Notes under the pieces: generated by a model
Told to the model about the DNA's origin: nothing
Seen by the model: the letters and a program-made list of their open reading frames with translations, nothing else
The model's database searches: none
In this document: one piece after another, positions 19,101 through 26,955 of the stretch
Layout: each line of letters opens with the position of its first letter
How positions within the stretch are numbered: the first letter of the stretch is position 1
Source of the DNA: Flavobacterium suaedae
GTDB lineage: Bacteria; Bacteroidota; Bacteroidia; Flavobacteriales; Flavobacteriaceae
Length of the DNA: 64,000 nucleotides
NCBI RefSeq assembly: GCF_014642915.1
Contig: NZ_BMJE01000002.1
Location: forward strand, 124,001-188,000
Direction: 5' to 3'
Made by a program: the position numbers and the translations under genes

Positions 19101-21029
19101 TCTAACAACAAATACATAACTTCTTACTTTGTTAAGGACATTAATGTTACTTTAAGCGAATTAACAAGTGAAGTTGAGTTTGGTTTAAGAAGAGATGACG
19201 GTGCAGTAGTTTATGTAAACGGTGTTGAAGTATTCAGGCAAAACATGCCGGAAGGGGTTGTTGATTACGAAACATCAGCAATAAACGCTATAGGCGGTAT
19301 AGATGAGAATATTTATCACATTGCTCAGGTGCCAAGTTCAGCATTTGTGGATGGTGTTAACAGAATTGCTGTTGAATTACACCAGGCAGGCGGAACAAGT
19401 TCTGATACACGATTTGATATGTATATTAAGAATGTAGAAGACCTTGCAATTGATTGTGAGGAAGAGCACGTAGGCTGCTTTACTTCAATTGACCCAACAT
19501 CGCAAACTACAAACTTAATTATTGCTGAAGAGCATGATTTCCAAATGCTGTTTAAAGAAGGTGATGCTTATATCACAGGGGGCGGTACAGTAGCAGGTAA
19601 TAATGACTTTACTGCTTATGTGCCAATAAACGGAAGCAGTGAGGAAGGATACCTTTCTGTTAACCATGAAAACACACCGGGTGGAGTATCTATTGTAGAT
19701 ATTCATTTAAATACTGAAAACCAACTTTGGGAAGTAGATGACAGTCAGCTTGTAGATATGTATAACGATGCGCTGGTTACAACAACAAGAAACTGTTCAG
19801 GTGGTATTACACCATGGGGAACTATAGTAACTGCTGAGGAAACCATGAATACAGGAGATGTAAATAACGATGGTTACCAAGATGTAGGATGGTTAGTAGA
19901 AATAGACCCTGTAACTGCTGAAGTAGTAGATTATGACGGAGATTCTCAACCGGATAAACTATGGGCTATGGGTAGAATGAACCACGAGAACGTAGTAATA
20001 TCTCAGGATGGTACTACTGCTTACTATGGTGAAGACGGAGGAACACACTGTATGTACAAATACGTTATGGATACTCCTGGTGACTTGAGTGAGGGTACAG
20101 TATATGTATTGAAGTTAGAGCTGCCACTTTCAGGTAACGATCCAAGTTCTTCTACAGGAGAATGGATAGTAGTTCCTAACGATACTCAGGAAGACAGAAA
20201 CAACCTAAGCACAGTAGCATCTAACGTTGGTGGTACGTCATTTAACGGTGTTGAAGACGTAGAAATAAGTCCTATAGATGGTAAAGTTTACTTTGCAGCT
20301 AAAGGTCTTGACAGAGTATACAGATTTGTTGACGAAGGTAATACCTTCCGTGAATTTGAAACTTTTGTAGGTGGTATGAGTTATAGTGTAACTACTGCAT
20401 CAGGCGAGCAAACTGAGCCTTGGAGCAATGGTAACGACAACCTTACTTTTGATGATAAAGGAAACCTTTGGGTATTACAAGATGGTGGTAACAACTATAT
20501 ATGGGTTGTAAGACCGGATCATACACAAAGTACTCCTAATGTAGAACTATTTGCTTCTATGCCAATAGGTTCAGAACCTACAGGTTTAACATTTACACCT
20601 GATTATAAATACGGATTCTTCTCTGTACAGCACCCTAGCTCAAGCAACACTCCGCAGGAGGATGCAACAGGCGAGGAGGTTACATTTAATGCTTCTGCTT
20701 CTATAGTATTTGCATTAGAAAATAATATTGGAGAAGTTCCTGCAGGAATAGCTAATCCTGATGTTACAGAGGCAGGTATTATGGTATATCCTAACCCTGC
20801 TGATTCAGAACTAAACATTCAGTTTAATTCAAACCTGACAGGCGAGAAAGTTACTGTTACAGTTTATGATATTTTAGGTCATGAACTTACCAATGTAACT
20901 AACGCTATTGAGGGCGGATTACAAACTGTTAAGTTAAATGTAAGTGCTTTTGCTAGTCAAAACCAAGTATTAGTACTTAACGTTAAAGTAGGAGAAACTG
21001 TTCACCACTTTAAAGTATTAACTAAGTAA
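13131..21029 (+). CDS. Giant secreted PhoD-LamG-PhoX fusion with T9SS sorting domain
   Basis: The 2632-residue product begins with a signal peptide (1-23). Residues about 25-465 are a PhoD-type metallophosphatase: CARIYD, WLGDAVY, ITDNHDTGSNEF and FLTDNRSYR. Four LamG/concanavalin-like modules follow (about 480-660, 665-835, 1030-1200, 1395-1570), with repeated spacer domains between them. Two copies of a jelly-roll module lie at about 1755-1930 and 1930-2115, each with DDGxVVYVNGVE. Residues about 2120-2535 match a PhoX/DUF839 calcium-dependent phosphatase: NHENTPGG, RNCSGGITPWGT, FNGVEDVEISP, GSEPTGLTFTPD. The last 85 residues (VYPNPADSELNI to HHFKVLTK) are a T9SS type A sorting domain. It should be exported by the SprA-containing T9SS and release phosphate from organic esters at the cell surface. 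Two unrelated phosphatase folds in one chain is unusual. Confidence 0.85.
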   Translation: MKKSILFISLLFSLCINLSLHAQTPLPGDSLVYGPMFSPVYENKVRVWVLTKSNTGSGDELSLSMTGQSAPSVELTGTVFNSDDRFDYNLRSFEFSNLTEGETFTATLLKNGVATERTSTIENGQNIIDDFSFLAGGCARIYDTSRCIDYPESTTHINGDPEMFNHMAEEDSDLMVWLGDAVYLLGLEHAQGNCPDGTLDDWHDKDQAFLRYYWYRQFHDNLLMSMPQLAITDNHDTGSNEFNKNLPGLPATREVFQEWWPNPEYMSTEEGDGLFSSYVYKDVEYFLTDNRSYRESTSQHFGDEQLDWLKEGLLNSTATFKVIINGTPTFRPIGGRNFSVSSQVDELLNFIKDNNINGVLSYCADIHDQRFMVREMDTKYPLYDIMSGNLNSDIGGNGEAGNYSVNYNAGNDILTGVKHAYVRTSVYGDEGDRRLKVEYVGFDGETFFEEIIHEDMLTSQNTDALNLSLSFTNNLDDASQYTHTVAGSDFVYGADREGNANEALVVNANSSFSVPNASSLDFYNEAYSISFWVNPSEFTANGGTILSNGSADAGMSFGISAAGNLTYTNHANGEELESSLNLLANNWSFVTWKYNNVRKKLSLYYNGFLTQTWDNVESPATSVADFTIGNNFEGKQFIGSLDEINVYGRLIPDADILTEADPETNRGGMLSLDGSQQTMIDGTVTNAALANDFTIEFWAKLNADPGTNNKIFSSNGRVNNLSTGISFEFPSSNKLNVVVGNNGSGWDAISEQGEAWNVGEWNHVAVTATVGGMLQYYVNGEFVAEMNYGGYVPNDYGLGFGYSPYYGGSVQAEMDDIRIWERALTAEEITESMHYILQGDEEDLAIYYDFTSEEEEVTSLVSLGSVNYELDITSAALVTATSPIGNIPVEYRDAVSGKWSQNNDVTLYGLSLPGNITAYNSNIVVGKQENAAIAEATSLEDVFYLQGGWKVDPLNSPLANVSINLNEALGENAAEVINAANRYYLITANEEGTEFSIVSEGNFDGANVNFFNATLIESVYYLAWEEGDFTPGRGGAMALANDHDIHVHYTSPEIIFNGAHTIEMWVNLPSLDTSNGKTIISNHGRINNNTTGMTVELNGNGTLSAVYGTGTPNWVKVTTAEPLEVGEWNHIAITAVAGGELKIYLNGELSQSNSFDAYTSNNTWDFAFGTSINYGGEYIYTMDEFRMWSEERTQEEIVASMHNMLDTDDENLKFYYTFDQEDTGMLVNNGVNTDEVAYTNASVIGSTSPVADMDEDYESSVTASWSYTNEETNGMYVADAISSYAQNIVFGRNNDNTILELEGTEEETHYAAGGWQLNTLNIEEANIAVKLSEVFENVEMVNATVADYLLIKGDPQDAYETVATGLEEDGVVTFEVSALTQGVYYLAYEIDEEAAIAAQGGVIDLPGSHEVYIPKEGVNQALSGEFTIELWGKLNAPAGSNTKLWGFSHYGGGEYGIEMEFLSNQTLETTRGAGSGWQHLNSDHVWNVGEWNHVAVTFVPNGSYKFYVNGELVDSMENAGTFQENTYDLALGKNIFNNAPTNSSIDEFRIWTKAKTQEEIKADMYRTITAEDENLAYNYTFNQEDSGYLVNSGTETVEVAYANASIAPATTPVRIAEAPFDAKVTGNWSVMNDKTNGLHFGNVITDYDRNVVIAREEGNEVLPTIDNETSSQYYLSGRWVIYPLFINSGSLKVDLLEIFENLNQVELIANDYFLLKGDPSTAVEVFATGTKEGTIVTFNNVTFDDEPVYLAWTNIDEYPMGTFPIASGGLWKYNDTGVDLGTDWKNTDYDDSEWAFGNAILGYGDGIESTTLDYGTDADNKYPTYYLRHTFNVEDASQIGSLVFNTMKDDGVVVYVNGVEAFRDNMPEGEITYNTYATNAIGGADEEAWTEVMIENLLQNGENVIAVELHQGSAGSSDLRFDMEVNYTLPALEVTDYPVAKDEEWYFLDNGSDQGTEWTATEFDVIPWSRGNAPFGYGDVVNTEISYGPDSNNKYITSYFVKDINVTLSELTSEVEFGLRRDDGAVVYVNGVEVFRQNMPEGVVDYETSAINAIGGIDENIYHIAQVPSSAFVDGVNRIAVELHQAGGTSSDTRFDMYIKNVEDLAIDCEEEHVGCFTSIDPTSQTTNLIIAEEHDFQMLFKEGDAYITGGGTVAGNNDFTAYVPINGSSEEGYLSVNHENTPGGVSIVDIHLNTENQLWEVDDSQLVDMYNDALVTTTRNCSGGITPWGTIVTAEETMNTGDVNNDGYQDVGWLVEIDPVTAEVVDYDGDSQPDKLWAMGRMNHENVVISQDGTTAYYGEDGGTHCMYKYVMDTPGDLSEGTVYVLKLELPLSGNDPSSSTGEWIVVPNDTQEDRNNLSTVASNVGGTSFNGVEDVEISPIDGKVYFAAKGLDRVYRFVDEGNTFREFETFVGGMSYSVTTASGEQTEPWSNGNDNLTFDDKGNLWVLQDGGNNYIWVVRPDHTQSTPNVELFASMPIGSEPTGLTFTPDYKYGFFSVQHPSSSNTPQEDATGEEVTFNASASIVFALENNIGEVPAGIANPDVTEAGIMVYPNPADSELNIQFNSNLTGEKVTVTVYDILGHELTNVTNAIEGGLQTVKLNVSAFASQNQVLVLNVKVGETVHHFKVLTK

Positions 21030-21047
21030 TTAGTTTTTAATTGATAA

Positions 21048-21079
21048 GAAGGAGCCGGCGTTTAGCCGGCTTCTTTTAT
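21048..21079 (+). terminator. Terminator after the phosphatase fusion
   Basis: AGCCGGC-GTTTA-GCCGGCT with additional outer AAG/CTT pairing, followed by TCTTTTATT. Confidence 0.8.
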
Positions 21080-21080
21080 T

Positions 21081-21088
21081 TAATTTTG
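21081..21088 (+). promoter_or_regulatory. -7 element of the LRR gene
   Basis: TAATTTTG matches TAnnTTTG. It overlaps the end of the preceding terminator region and favours a start at ATG 21112 or 21118 over an upstream GTG. Confidence 0.45.
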
Positions 21089-21117
21089 TATTTGTGTACA
21101 ATAAATATTTTATGATA

Positions 21118-22029
21118 ATGAAAAGAGCAGTTATAGTAGTATTGCTTGTTGTTTTTGCTTTACCATTAGTACAGGCGCAAAATGCCAACCCGTTAAGGGA
21201 TGATGTTTTAAATGACCTTTCTAAAGCCTTATTAAAACCGGATGCTGTTACACAGCTTAGCCTGAGAGACCAAAGTTATTATTATGTGCCTAAAGACATA
21301 GCAAAACTGAAAAACCTTGTCTTTTTAAACCTGATGGGGAATAATTTAGAAGATTGGGGTTCGAGTATTTTTACTTTGAATAAACTAGAGGTTTTAAATG
21401 TAAAGCAAAATGAATTGACTTATATTCCTAATGAAATTTCAAACCTTAATAAACTAATTCGTTTAAACCTTTCTAATAATAAATTTAAAGAATTGCCTGA
21501 AGCTATTGGAGAGTTAAAAGAGTTACGTTTTTTGCACATTTCGTTTAATAATATAGCCAGAGTAAACGCTGCTATTGAAAACTGTAATAATTTAGAGAGC
21601 TTAGAGATTGATAATAATCAATTAAGTTTTTTACCAAAGGAAATAGCTAAACTGAAAAAATTGAAAACGTTAAACTTAGGGTATAACCAGTTTCATGAGT
21701 TTGAAACAACGTGGTTAAATCTTACAAACTTAGAGGTGCTTAACCTTGAAAATAATAAATTGAAGAAAATTCCAGCTTCAATAAAAGAACTTAAAAGCCT
21801 AAAAACACTTATTGTAAGTAATAATGAACTTACAGCTTTGCCTGATGAAATAACACAACTTGAAAACTTAGAGTTATTGATTTTATCTAAAAATAACCTG
21901 ATTGCTTTACCTGGTAATATAGCTGAGCTTAAAAATTTGAAAACACTAATTTTAGTAGATAATCCTGTTTCAAAAACTGAAAAGGAAAGAATAAAAAAAG
22001 CGTTGCCAAACTGTAAAATATATTGGTAA
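21118..22029 (+). CDS. Secreted leucine-rich repeat protein
   Basis: I choose ATG 21118, which gives a clean signal peptide (MKRAVIVVLLVVFALPLVQA, 20 residues) and a 303-residue protein; ATG 21112 is equally possible. After residue 40 the protein is a run of about ten LRRs of 23 residues with the pattern LxxLxxLxLxxNxLxxLPxxI (for example LNKLIRLNLSNNKFKELPEAI). No other domain or sorting tail is seen, so it may be periplasmic. LRRs mediate protein binding; the partner is unknown. It stands alone between two terminators. Confidence 0.85.
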   Translation: MKRAVIVVLLVVFALPLVQAQNANPLRDDVLNDLSKALLKPDAVTQLSLRDQSYYYVPKDIAKLKNLVFLNLMGNNLEDWGSSIFTLNKLEVLNVKQNELTYIPNEISNLNKLIRLNLSNNKFKELPEAIGELKELRFLHISFNNIARVNAAIENCNNLESLEIDNNQLSFLPKEIAKLKKLKTLNLGYNQFHEFETTWLNLTNLEVLNLENNKLKKIPASIKELKSLKTLIVSNNELTALPDEITQLENLELLILSKNNLIALPGNIAELKNLKTLILVDNPVSKTEKERIKKALPNCKIYW

Positions 22030-22051
22030 TAATACTAAAGTAATAAACAAT

Positions 22052-22083
22052 AAAAAAGCCTTAGTGTACACTAAGGCTTTTTT
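22052..22083. terminator. Bidirectional terminator between LRR and ferritin-like genes
   Basis: The near-perfect palindrome AAAAAAGCCTTAGTG/CACTAAGGCTTTTTT gives T runs on both strands and serves the two convergent genes. Confidence 0.85.
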
Positions 22084-22123
22084 ATTTATACTAAACTAAC
22101 TTGCTACGTATGTAGCAGTGTTT

Positions 22124-22930
22124 TTATACTATAAACAAGTTTGCAATAGTAGTAGCTTCATCTCCTGTAAGTATTTCATCAAAAGACTCTGAACCTGCTA
22201 TTGCAGGTATACCACTAACAGAAGTAGTATCAAAACCTGCTTGTATTGTGTTTTCTTCTCCTGCATATACTGCATCCGCAGCAGCAGGGTGACCGCCTTG
22301 GTCATTACCCGGAATCCAACCTTTAAGGTTTCTCAATCGTCTTACCTGCGAAGCATGTCTTGCCTCTACAGAGTGTATTTGTAAAGCCGCTTTCAACAAC
22401 CCCGGTTCCGTCATTAAATTACCTGCCTGCCCTTTGTAGGCACGTACTCCGGTATCTTCAAAAGCCTGGGCTAATGCCATAAATTGCATATAATCATTAA
22501 AAGGGTCAAATGTTCCGTCTGCGGTGAAATCAAATGTTGGTTTTTCAGGAGCAGCATCACCTAAAGCATTCATTAAAAACTGCACGTGTGCTGATTCATG
22601 CTGACCGATTTGTTCAAATACTGTTCTGTCTTCGGCAGGTATTAAACCATTTGTATCCAGTGCCATTGCATAGAATTCATCTTCTAAATATTCCAATGTT
22701 AAAGCCAGTTGTAGTGCTGAAGTTGGTGTAGCAGCTGTAGACATAGCCGATGCGCTTGTTGCTGCATTTGCCTTTTGCGGAAACAATACCGAGGCAAGCC
22801 CGAAAGGTATTGCTGCCATTGCAGCATTAGTACCTACTTTTCTAAACTGGTTAAAACTATCTCTGCGGGAACCCTTACTATTTAATACATTATCGTCAGT
22901 AAGAGATTCTATAACTTTCATAATATTCAT
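22124..22930 (-). CDS. Exported ferritin-like domain protein 2
   Basis: This 268-residue protein has an N-terminal twin-Arg-like sequence (SRRDSFNQFRKVG, residues about 20-32) and a hydrophobic stretch ending in KANAA, so Tat-type export is likely. Residues about 65-215 form a ferritin-like four-helix bundle with expected carboxylate/His motifs: LEYLEDEFY, GQHESAHVQFL, AFEDTGVRAY and HSVEARHASQVR. The family (Ferritin_2, once called desiccation-related) has a probable di-metal site of unknown activity. It lies 23 bp downstream of a paralog on the same strand and ends before a shared terminator. Confidence 0.82.
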   Translation of the reverse strand: MNIMKVIESLTDDNVLNSKGSRRDSFNQFRKVGTNAAMAAIPFGLASVLFPQKANAATSASAMSTAATPTSALQLALTLEYLEDEFYAMALDTNGLIPAEDRTVFEQIGQHESAHVQFLMNALGDAAPEKPTFDFTADGTFDPFNDYMQFMALAQAFEDTGVRAYKGQAGNLMTEPGLLKAALQIHSVEARHASQVRRLRNLKGWIPGNDQGGHPAAADAVYAGEENTIQAGFDTTSVSGIPAIAGSESFDEILTGDEATTIANLFIV

Positions 22931-22953
22931 AATCTTGCGTTTTAAAGGGTTAA

Positions 22954-23712
22954 TTAAGGTAAGTACATTGCAGTAAAATCTGTTTGAATAAAGTTTAGAT
23001 CTGATACTGCACTAATAATCTGTGATGGCATTTGCGATACATCTAAACCATTAGCATCTACAATATCATTTCCTGCAAAGTCTGCTGAACCTGGGTTCAG
23101 TAAGTCTCTTATCGCCGCGGCATGTCTTGCTTCAACCGATACTATTTTACCTGCAATAACTAAGTAATCAGGAGTGTTTATATACTGCCCCGCACCGTTA
23201 TATGCTGATACTCCGGTATCCTCAAGCGCCTTTGCGGTGGTAAGTACACTCATTCTGTCGCTAAAGTTCAGGTTACCATAATCAAATTGTAAGTCCGGAA
23301 GTACACGTTCAGGGCTGTCTTGTAATGCACCTGAAATAGCTGTTCTAAAAAACTCTCTGTGTATCACCTCATGGTTGTAAAGGTCTTCAAGAATTTGTTG
23401 CTCTTCGTTATTAAAAGTTGAGCCGAAAGTATTACTGTTTACCACTCTTGTATAAAAATCAGCTTCAAGCTGTTCCAGTGCATAGGCATAAGTAAGTATA
23501 CCTAAATCACCCCCACCAAGGTCAAACACACCATTCCTTACACCTGGTAATTGGTTGTCTTCAGGTGGTGAGCCTCCACCGTCATCATCACTACTACACC
23601 CTGTCAATATTAGTCCTGTACTGGCAACAGCCAGTCCGCTCATCTTTAAGAAGTTTCGCCTGCTGTTTTGATTACCTTGGCTAACCTCTTTTACTTCTAC
23701 TTTCTTTCTCAT
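22954..23712 (-). CDS. Exported ferritin-like lipoprotein 1
   Basis: This 252-residue paralog of the following protein has an N-terminus with SRRNFLKMSGLAVA, a Tat-like signal, followed by the lipobox LTGC and an acidic/glycine linker (SSDDDGGG). It should therefore be a Tat-exported lipoprotein. The ferritin-like bundle carries LEQLEADFY, NHEVIHREFF, ALEDTGVSAYNG and SVEARHAAAIRD, placing Glu and His residues as expected for a di-metal centre. It is first in a two-gene operon with a -7 element (TAACTTTG, minus strand, 23773-23780) about 60 bp upstream. The metal, reaction and substrate are unknown. Confidence 0.82.
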   Translation of the reverse strand: MRKKVEVKEVSQGNQNSRRNFLKMSGLAVASTGLILTGCSSDDDGGGSPPEDNQLPGVRNGVFDLGGGDLGILTYAYALEQLEADFYTRVVNSNTFGSTFNNEEQQILEDLYNHEVIHREFFRTAISGALQDSPERVLPDLQFDYGNLNFSDRMSVLTTAKALEDTGVSAYNGAGQYINTPDYLVIAGKIVSVEARHAAAIRDLLNPGSADFAGNDIVDANGLDVSQMPSQIISAVSDLNFIQTDFTAMYLP

Positions 23713-24163
23713 AATAAATTATGTTATGGGTTAATAATTATCAAAATTGGATTTACCAGGTTTGATGTTTTTCAAAGTTAATTTTACTTACGGCGGTAAA
23801 CTGTTAATGGTTTTTAAGAAGTTTTAATTATTTACTCTTTTTAAGATTTTTTTAGCAAATAAGAAATCTTTATTTAATTAATTCCTTGGTTTTATAGGTA
23901 GTTTATGAGCTTTTCTTTTATAATCTCTTCGTAACATTAATTTAACAAATGATAAGGGTGGGTTTTGTGAAAATATTAACGTTTTAAAAACACTTTTTTA
24001 AATCTTTACATACGGTTGCTGTATTATAATACCTACATTTTTTATGGTTAAATTCCTGTTTCTGGTTTATTATTAATACAAATAGCGATAATATTTATAA
24101 CACATAGAAAATAAATTTTCGTAAAATTTTCGCTATTTTTACAGGACATAAAATCATCAGGAT
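23713..24163. other. Divergent AT-rich intergenic region
   Basis: A 451-bp region between the ferritin-like operon and the LacI-type regulator. It holds the minus-strand -7 element TAACTTTG (23773-23780). I see no gene, repeat or clear operator palindrome in the rest. Confidence 0.5.
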
Positions 24164-25189
24164 ATGAGACAAAAAGCTACCCTAAAGCAAATTGCTAAAG
24201 AACTGAATGTTTCGGTGTCTACTGTTTCCAAAGCATTAAGTAACAGCCCCGAAATAAGTGAGCCTACTAAAAAAAGAGTGCAGGAATTTGCGAAGCTTAA
24301 AAACTATAAACCCAATAATATAGCGGTAAACTTAAAAAGCAAACGCTCTAAAACCATTGGGGTTATAATACCTAATATCCTCAACCCGTTTTTTGCAAAA
24401 GTGTTTAGTGGTATAGAAAAAGCTGCCAATGACAGGGGCTATAATGTTATTACATGTATATCTAACGAGTCGTTAAAAAAAGAAGAACACGCTATGGATA
24501 TGCTTAGTAACGGTACTATAGATGGTTTTATACTTTCGATAGCTGAAGAAACACAGGCAGAGCAGGACTTTAAGCACTTTAATGAAGCTATAGCGGATGG
24601 TATACCTATTGTAATGTTCGACAGAATTTCTGATGAGGTAAACTGTGATAAAGTAATTGTAGATGATTTTGATTCTGCCGTATATGCTGTTAACCACTTA
24701 ATAAAATTACAGACTAAAAAAATAGCATTACTTTCTACTATTGATAACCTTAGTGTGAGTAAATTAAGAGAAGATGGATACAGGAAGGCACTAATAGATA
24801 AGGGCTATGAGATAGATGAAGATATAATCATACTTACTGATAATACGGAAGAGTTTGACGAAAAGCTGGATGCGCTTTTTGAAAATAATAAATTTGACGG
24901 TGTTTTCGCTTTAGATGAGCATGCATCTGTAATGGCTATGAAAAAGGCTATTAAAAAAGGAATTAAAATACCTGAAGAGTTAAACGTAATAGGCTTTGCT
25001 GATGGGGTATGGTCAAGAAGGTTAACGCCAAGCCTTTCTACCGTTAGCCAGCATGGTCCCGAAATAGGTGAGGCTGCTGCCGAAATGCTTATTAACCGTT
25101 TGGAAGCAAAAGAAGGAGAAGAGCCGGAATTTGTTACTAAGGTTGTAAAAACAGAACTAAGGCAACGCGACTCTACCAGAAAGTTATAA
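24164..25189 (+). CDS. LacI/GalR-family transcriptional regulator
   Basis: The 341-residue protein has the LacI helix-turn-helix at residues 5-25 (TLKQIAKELNVSVSTVSKALS), the hinge region near residue 50, and a periplasmic-binding-protein-like effector domain beginning SKTIGVIIPNILNPFFAKVFSGIE. The effector domain is complete (GFADGVWSRRLTPSLSTVSQ near the end). No sugar-use genes adjoin it, so its target and ligand are unknown. The gene is monocistronic and closed by a strong bidirectional terminator. Confidence 0.92.
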   Translation: MRQKATLKQIAKELNVSVSTVSKALSNSPEISEPTKKRVQEFAKLKNYKPNNIAVNLKSKRSKTIGVIIPNILNPFFAKVFSGIEKAANDRGYNVITCISNESLKKEEHAMDMLSNGTIDGFILSIAEETQAEQDFKHFNEAIADGIPIVMFDRISDEVNCDKVIVDDFDSAVYAVNHLIKLQTKKIALLSTIDNLSVSKLREDGYRKALIDKGYEIDEDIIILTDNTEEFDEKLDALFENNKFDGVFALDEHASVMAMKKAIKKGIKIPEELNVIGFADGVWSRRLTPSLSTVSQHGPEIGEAAAEMLINRLEAKEGEEPEFVTKVVKTELRQRDSTRKL

Positions 25190-25223
25190 AAAAACAGCCT
25201 GCTTTTAAGCAGGCTGTTTTTTT
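25190..25223. terminator. Bidirectional terminator after the LacI-type gene
   Basis: AACAGCCTGCTT/AAGCAGGCTGTT forms a long stem with A and T runs on its two sides, serving both convergent transcripts. Confidence 0.85.
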
Positions 25224-25234
25224 ATAATATATTT

Positions 25235-25513
25235 TTAAATTGAAAGGTAATTATAAACTCCAAAACCTATGGTCCAAGCAATAAATATACCCGCTATAGC
25301 TATTCTTTTGTAGTTTATTTTTTCTGCTTTTCTATCATCTCCAAACTTTAAATAAGCTAAAAACGAAGCTAAACCAATAAAACTCACAGTAATTGCTAAA
25401 ACAATATTTGGATTTAAATCAATAATTCTGTCTTTAATAGTAATAAATAGGAATAACAACATAAATATCACTATAGCATATTTGTTTTTTTGTACAAGCG
25501 AGTTGCTTTTCAT
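25235..25513 (-). CDS. Small membrane protein of unknown function
   Basis: A 92-residue protein with three predicted membrane helices (about residues 13-26, 35-56 and 70-90) and a conserved-looking basic loop (KFGDDRKAEKINYKR) between helices 2 and 3. I recognise no family. It is 50 bp downstream of the serine hydrolase gene on the same strand and could share its transcript. Confidence 0.6.
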   Translation of the reverse strand: MKSNSLVQKNKYAIVIFMLLFLFITIKDRIIDLNPNIVLAITVSFIGLASFLAYLKFGDDRKAEKINYKRIAIAGIFIAWTIGFGVYNYLSI

Positions 25514-25563
25514 AACAAGTAATTTTTTATTTTGAATAGCAGCAAATGTATGAAAATACTCTT

Positions 25564-26892
25564 TTACTCTCTTGTAAATTCATTAACCATACCACCCTGT
25601 TTAATAGTAAAGCCATTCTCTTTAAAAATGATGGTTATTTGTGCAGGGTCAAAAGTAAACTCGGTATCGCTTACAGGGTTTAGGGGGAAAGCACCTTGCC
25701 CCGTTGCCTGTGCCATTAGCTTGTTACTTTCAGTGTCATAAGTAATAGTGATTTTTAAAGGTATGGTAGGAGAGGAGTATAACCCTTCATATCCTTTAAG
25801 TATCTCAGGTGCTACATTCGCTGTTTTTAGGTTAGGGAATTTATAAGGCATTTTGTAGTATATGCTAAGTATACCTATCAAAATTTCGTTATAGTCATAA
25901 TTACTTCCGTTAATAATAAGCGAAATAGCAAACTCTTCTTTAGGGTAGTAGCCCAAAATTGAAGTGAACTCTTCTATACCCCCGTTATGTCCGTAAAATT
26001 TACGTTCTCCGAAAGGAAATATAAAAATACCTTTACCGTACCCAAAGTCCATTTCCAGCATTTCATCAAGTGATTTTTGTTTGATAATATCACCTTTAAA
26101 AAGTGCACGAATAAATTTAGTTAAATCTTCCGGTGTACTTTGCAATGCTCCTGCAGCGCCAGCAACAGATTCATTCCATTCCTCCTGCTGTATCCAGTTA
26201 GTACCATCAAAACCGTATGAAAAAGCCTCGTTTTGTTGCGGATTTATTTTAGAGAAATAATCTGTGTTTTTTAGTTTTAGCTTTTTAACTATCCTTTTTT
26301 CAACCGCATCTTTATATGGTTTACCGGTAACCTGCTCTATAATATAGCCTAACAGTAAATAATTACTGTTACTGTAATCTGCTGTAGTGCCGGGCTTAAA
26401 TGCAGGTTCAAAAGCAGCAATCTGCTCAACCATTTCTTTATGACTCATTTTGCTGCCGAGGTATGCCATAAAAGCCCCGTCATTAGTATAGTTAAAAATA
26501 CCACTGGTATGGTTCAGCATATTTTTAATAGTAATACTGTCTGCATTTTTTATTTCAGGGAAGTACTCCGAAAGTTTAGTGTCAAAAGATAATTTTCGTT
26601 CTTCTATAAGTTGAAAAATTATAGAGGCAGTAAACATTTTAGTAATAGAACCTATTTTGTACTGCGTTTCGGTATTAGCTTCAATGCCGTTTTTAACATC
26701 GGCATAACCGTAAGCTTTCTTAAAGATTACTTCATCTTTTTCCTGTATTGCAACCGAACCCATAAACTTATCATTCTTATAAAAATGGCTAAGTAAGCTG
26801 TCAATTTTTATAAGTCTCGGATTAATGTTTTGCGCTGTTGTAGTAGCCGTATAGCTACATACAATTAAAAGCGTCAGTATATATTTTTTCAT
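25564..26892 (-). CDS. Serine hydrolase, class C beta-lactamase/esterase family
   Basis: The 442-residue exported protein has a signal peptide of about 20 residues (MKKYILTLLIVCSYTATTTA). The catalytic SxxK is SITK (Ser82, Lys85) and the YxN element is YSN near residue 168 (ADYSNSNYLLLGYIIE); GHNGGIEEF fits the third motif (HxG). The C-terminal 110 residues look like an extra beta-rich lipocalin-like domain frequent in Bacteroidota members. Such proteins act on peptidoglycan-type peptides or esters; a true beta-lactamase role is not implied. Confidence 0.85.
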   Translation of the reverse strand: MKKYILTLLIVCSYTATTTAQNINPRLIKIDSLLSHFYKNDKFMGSVAIQEKDEVIFKKAYGYADVKNGIEANTETQYKIGSITKMFTASIIFQLIEERKLSFDTKLSEYFPEIKNADSITIKNMLNHTSGIFNYTNDGAFMAYLGSKMSHKEMVEQIAAFEPAFKPGTTADYSNSNYLLLGYIIEQVTGKPYKDAVEKRIVKKLKLKNTDYFSKINPQQNEAFSYGFDGTNWIQQEEWNESVAGAAGALQSTPEDLTKFIRALFKGDIIKQKSLDEMLEMDFGYGKGIFIFPFGERKFYGHNGGIEEFTSILGYYPKEEFAISLIINGSNYDYNEILIGILSIYYKMPYKFPNLKTANVAPEILKGYEGLYSSPTIPLKITITYDTESNKLMAQATGQGAFPLNPVSDTEFTFDPAQITIIFKENGFTIKQGGMVNEFTRE

Positions 26893-26955
26893 GTTGGAAA
26901 TGTTTTATAACTATATAAGAAGCCAAGTAACTGAAAATGTTACAAATATTTCTGT

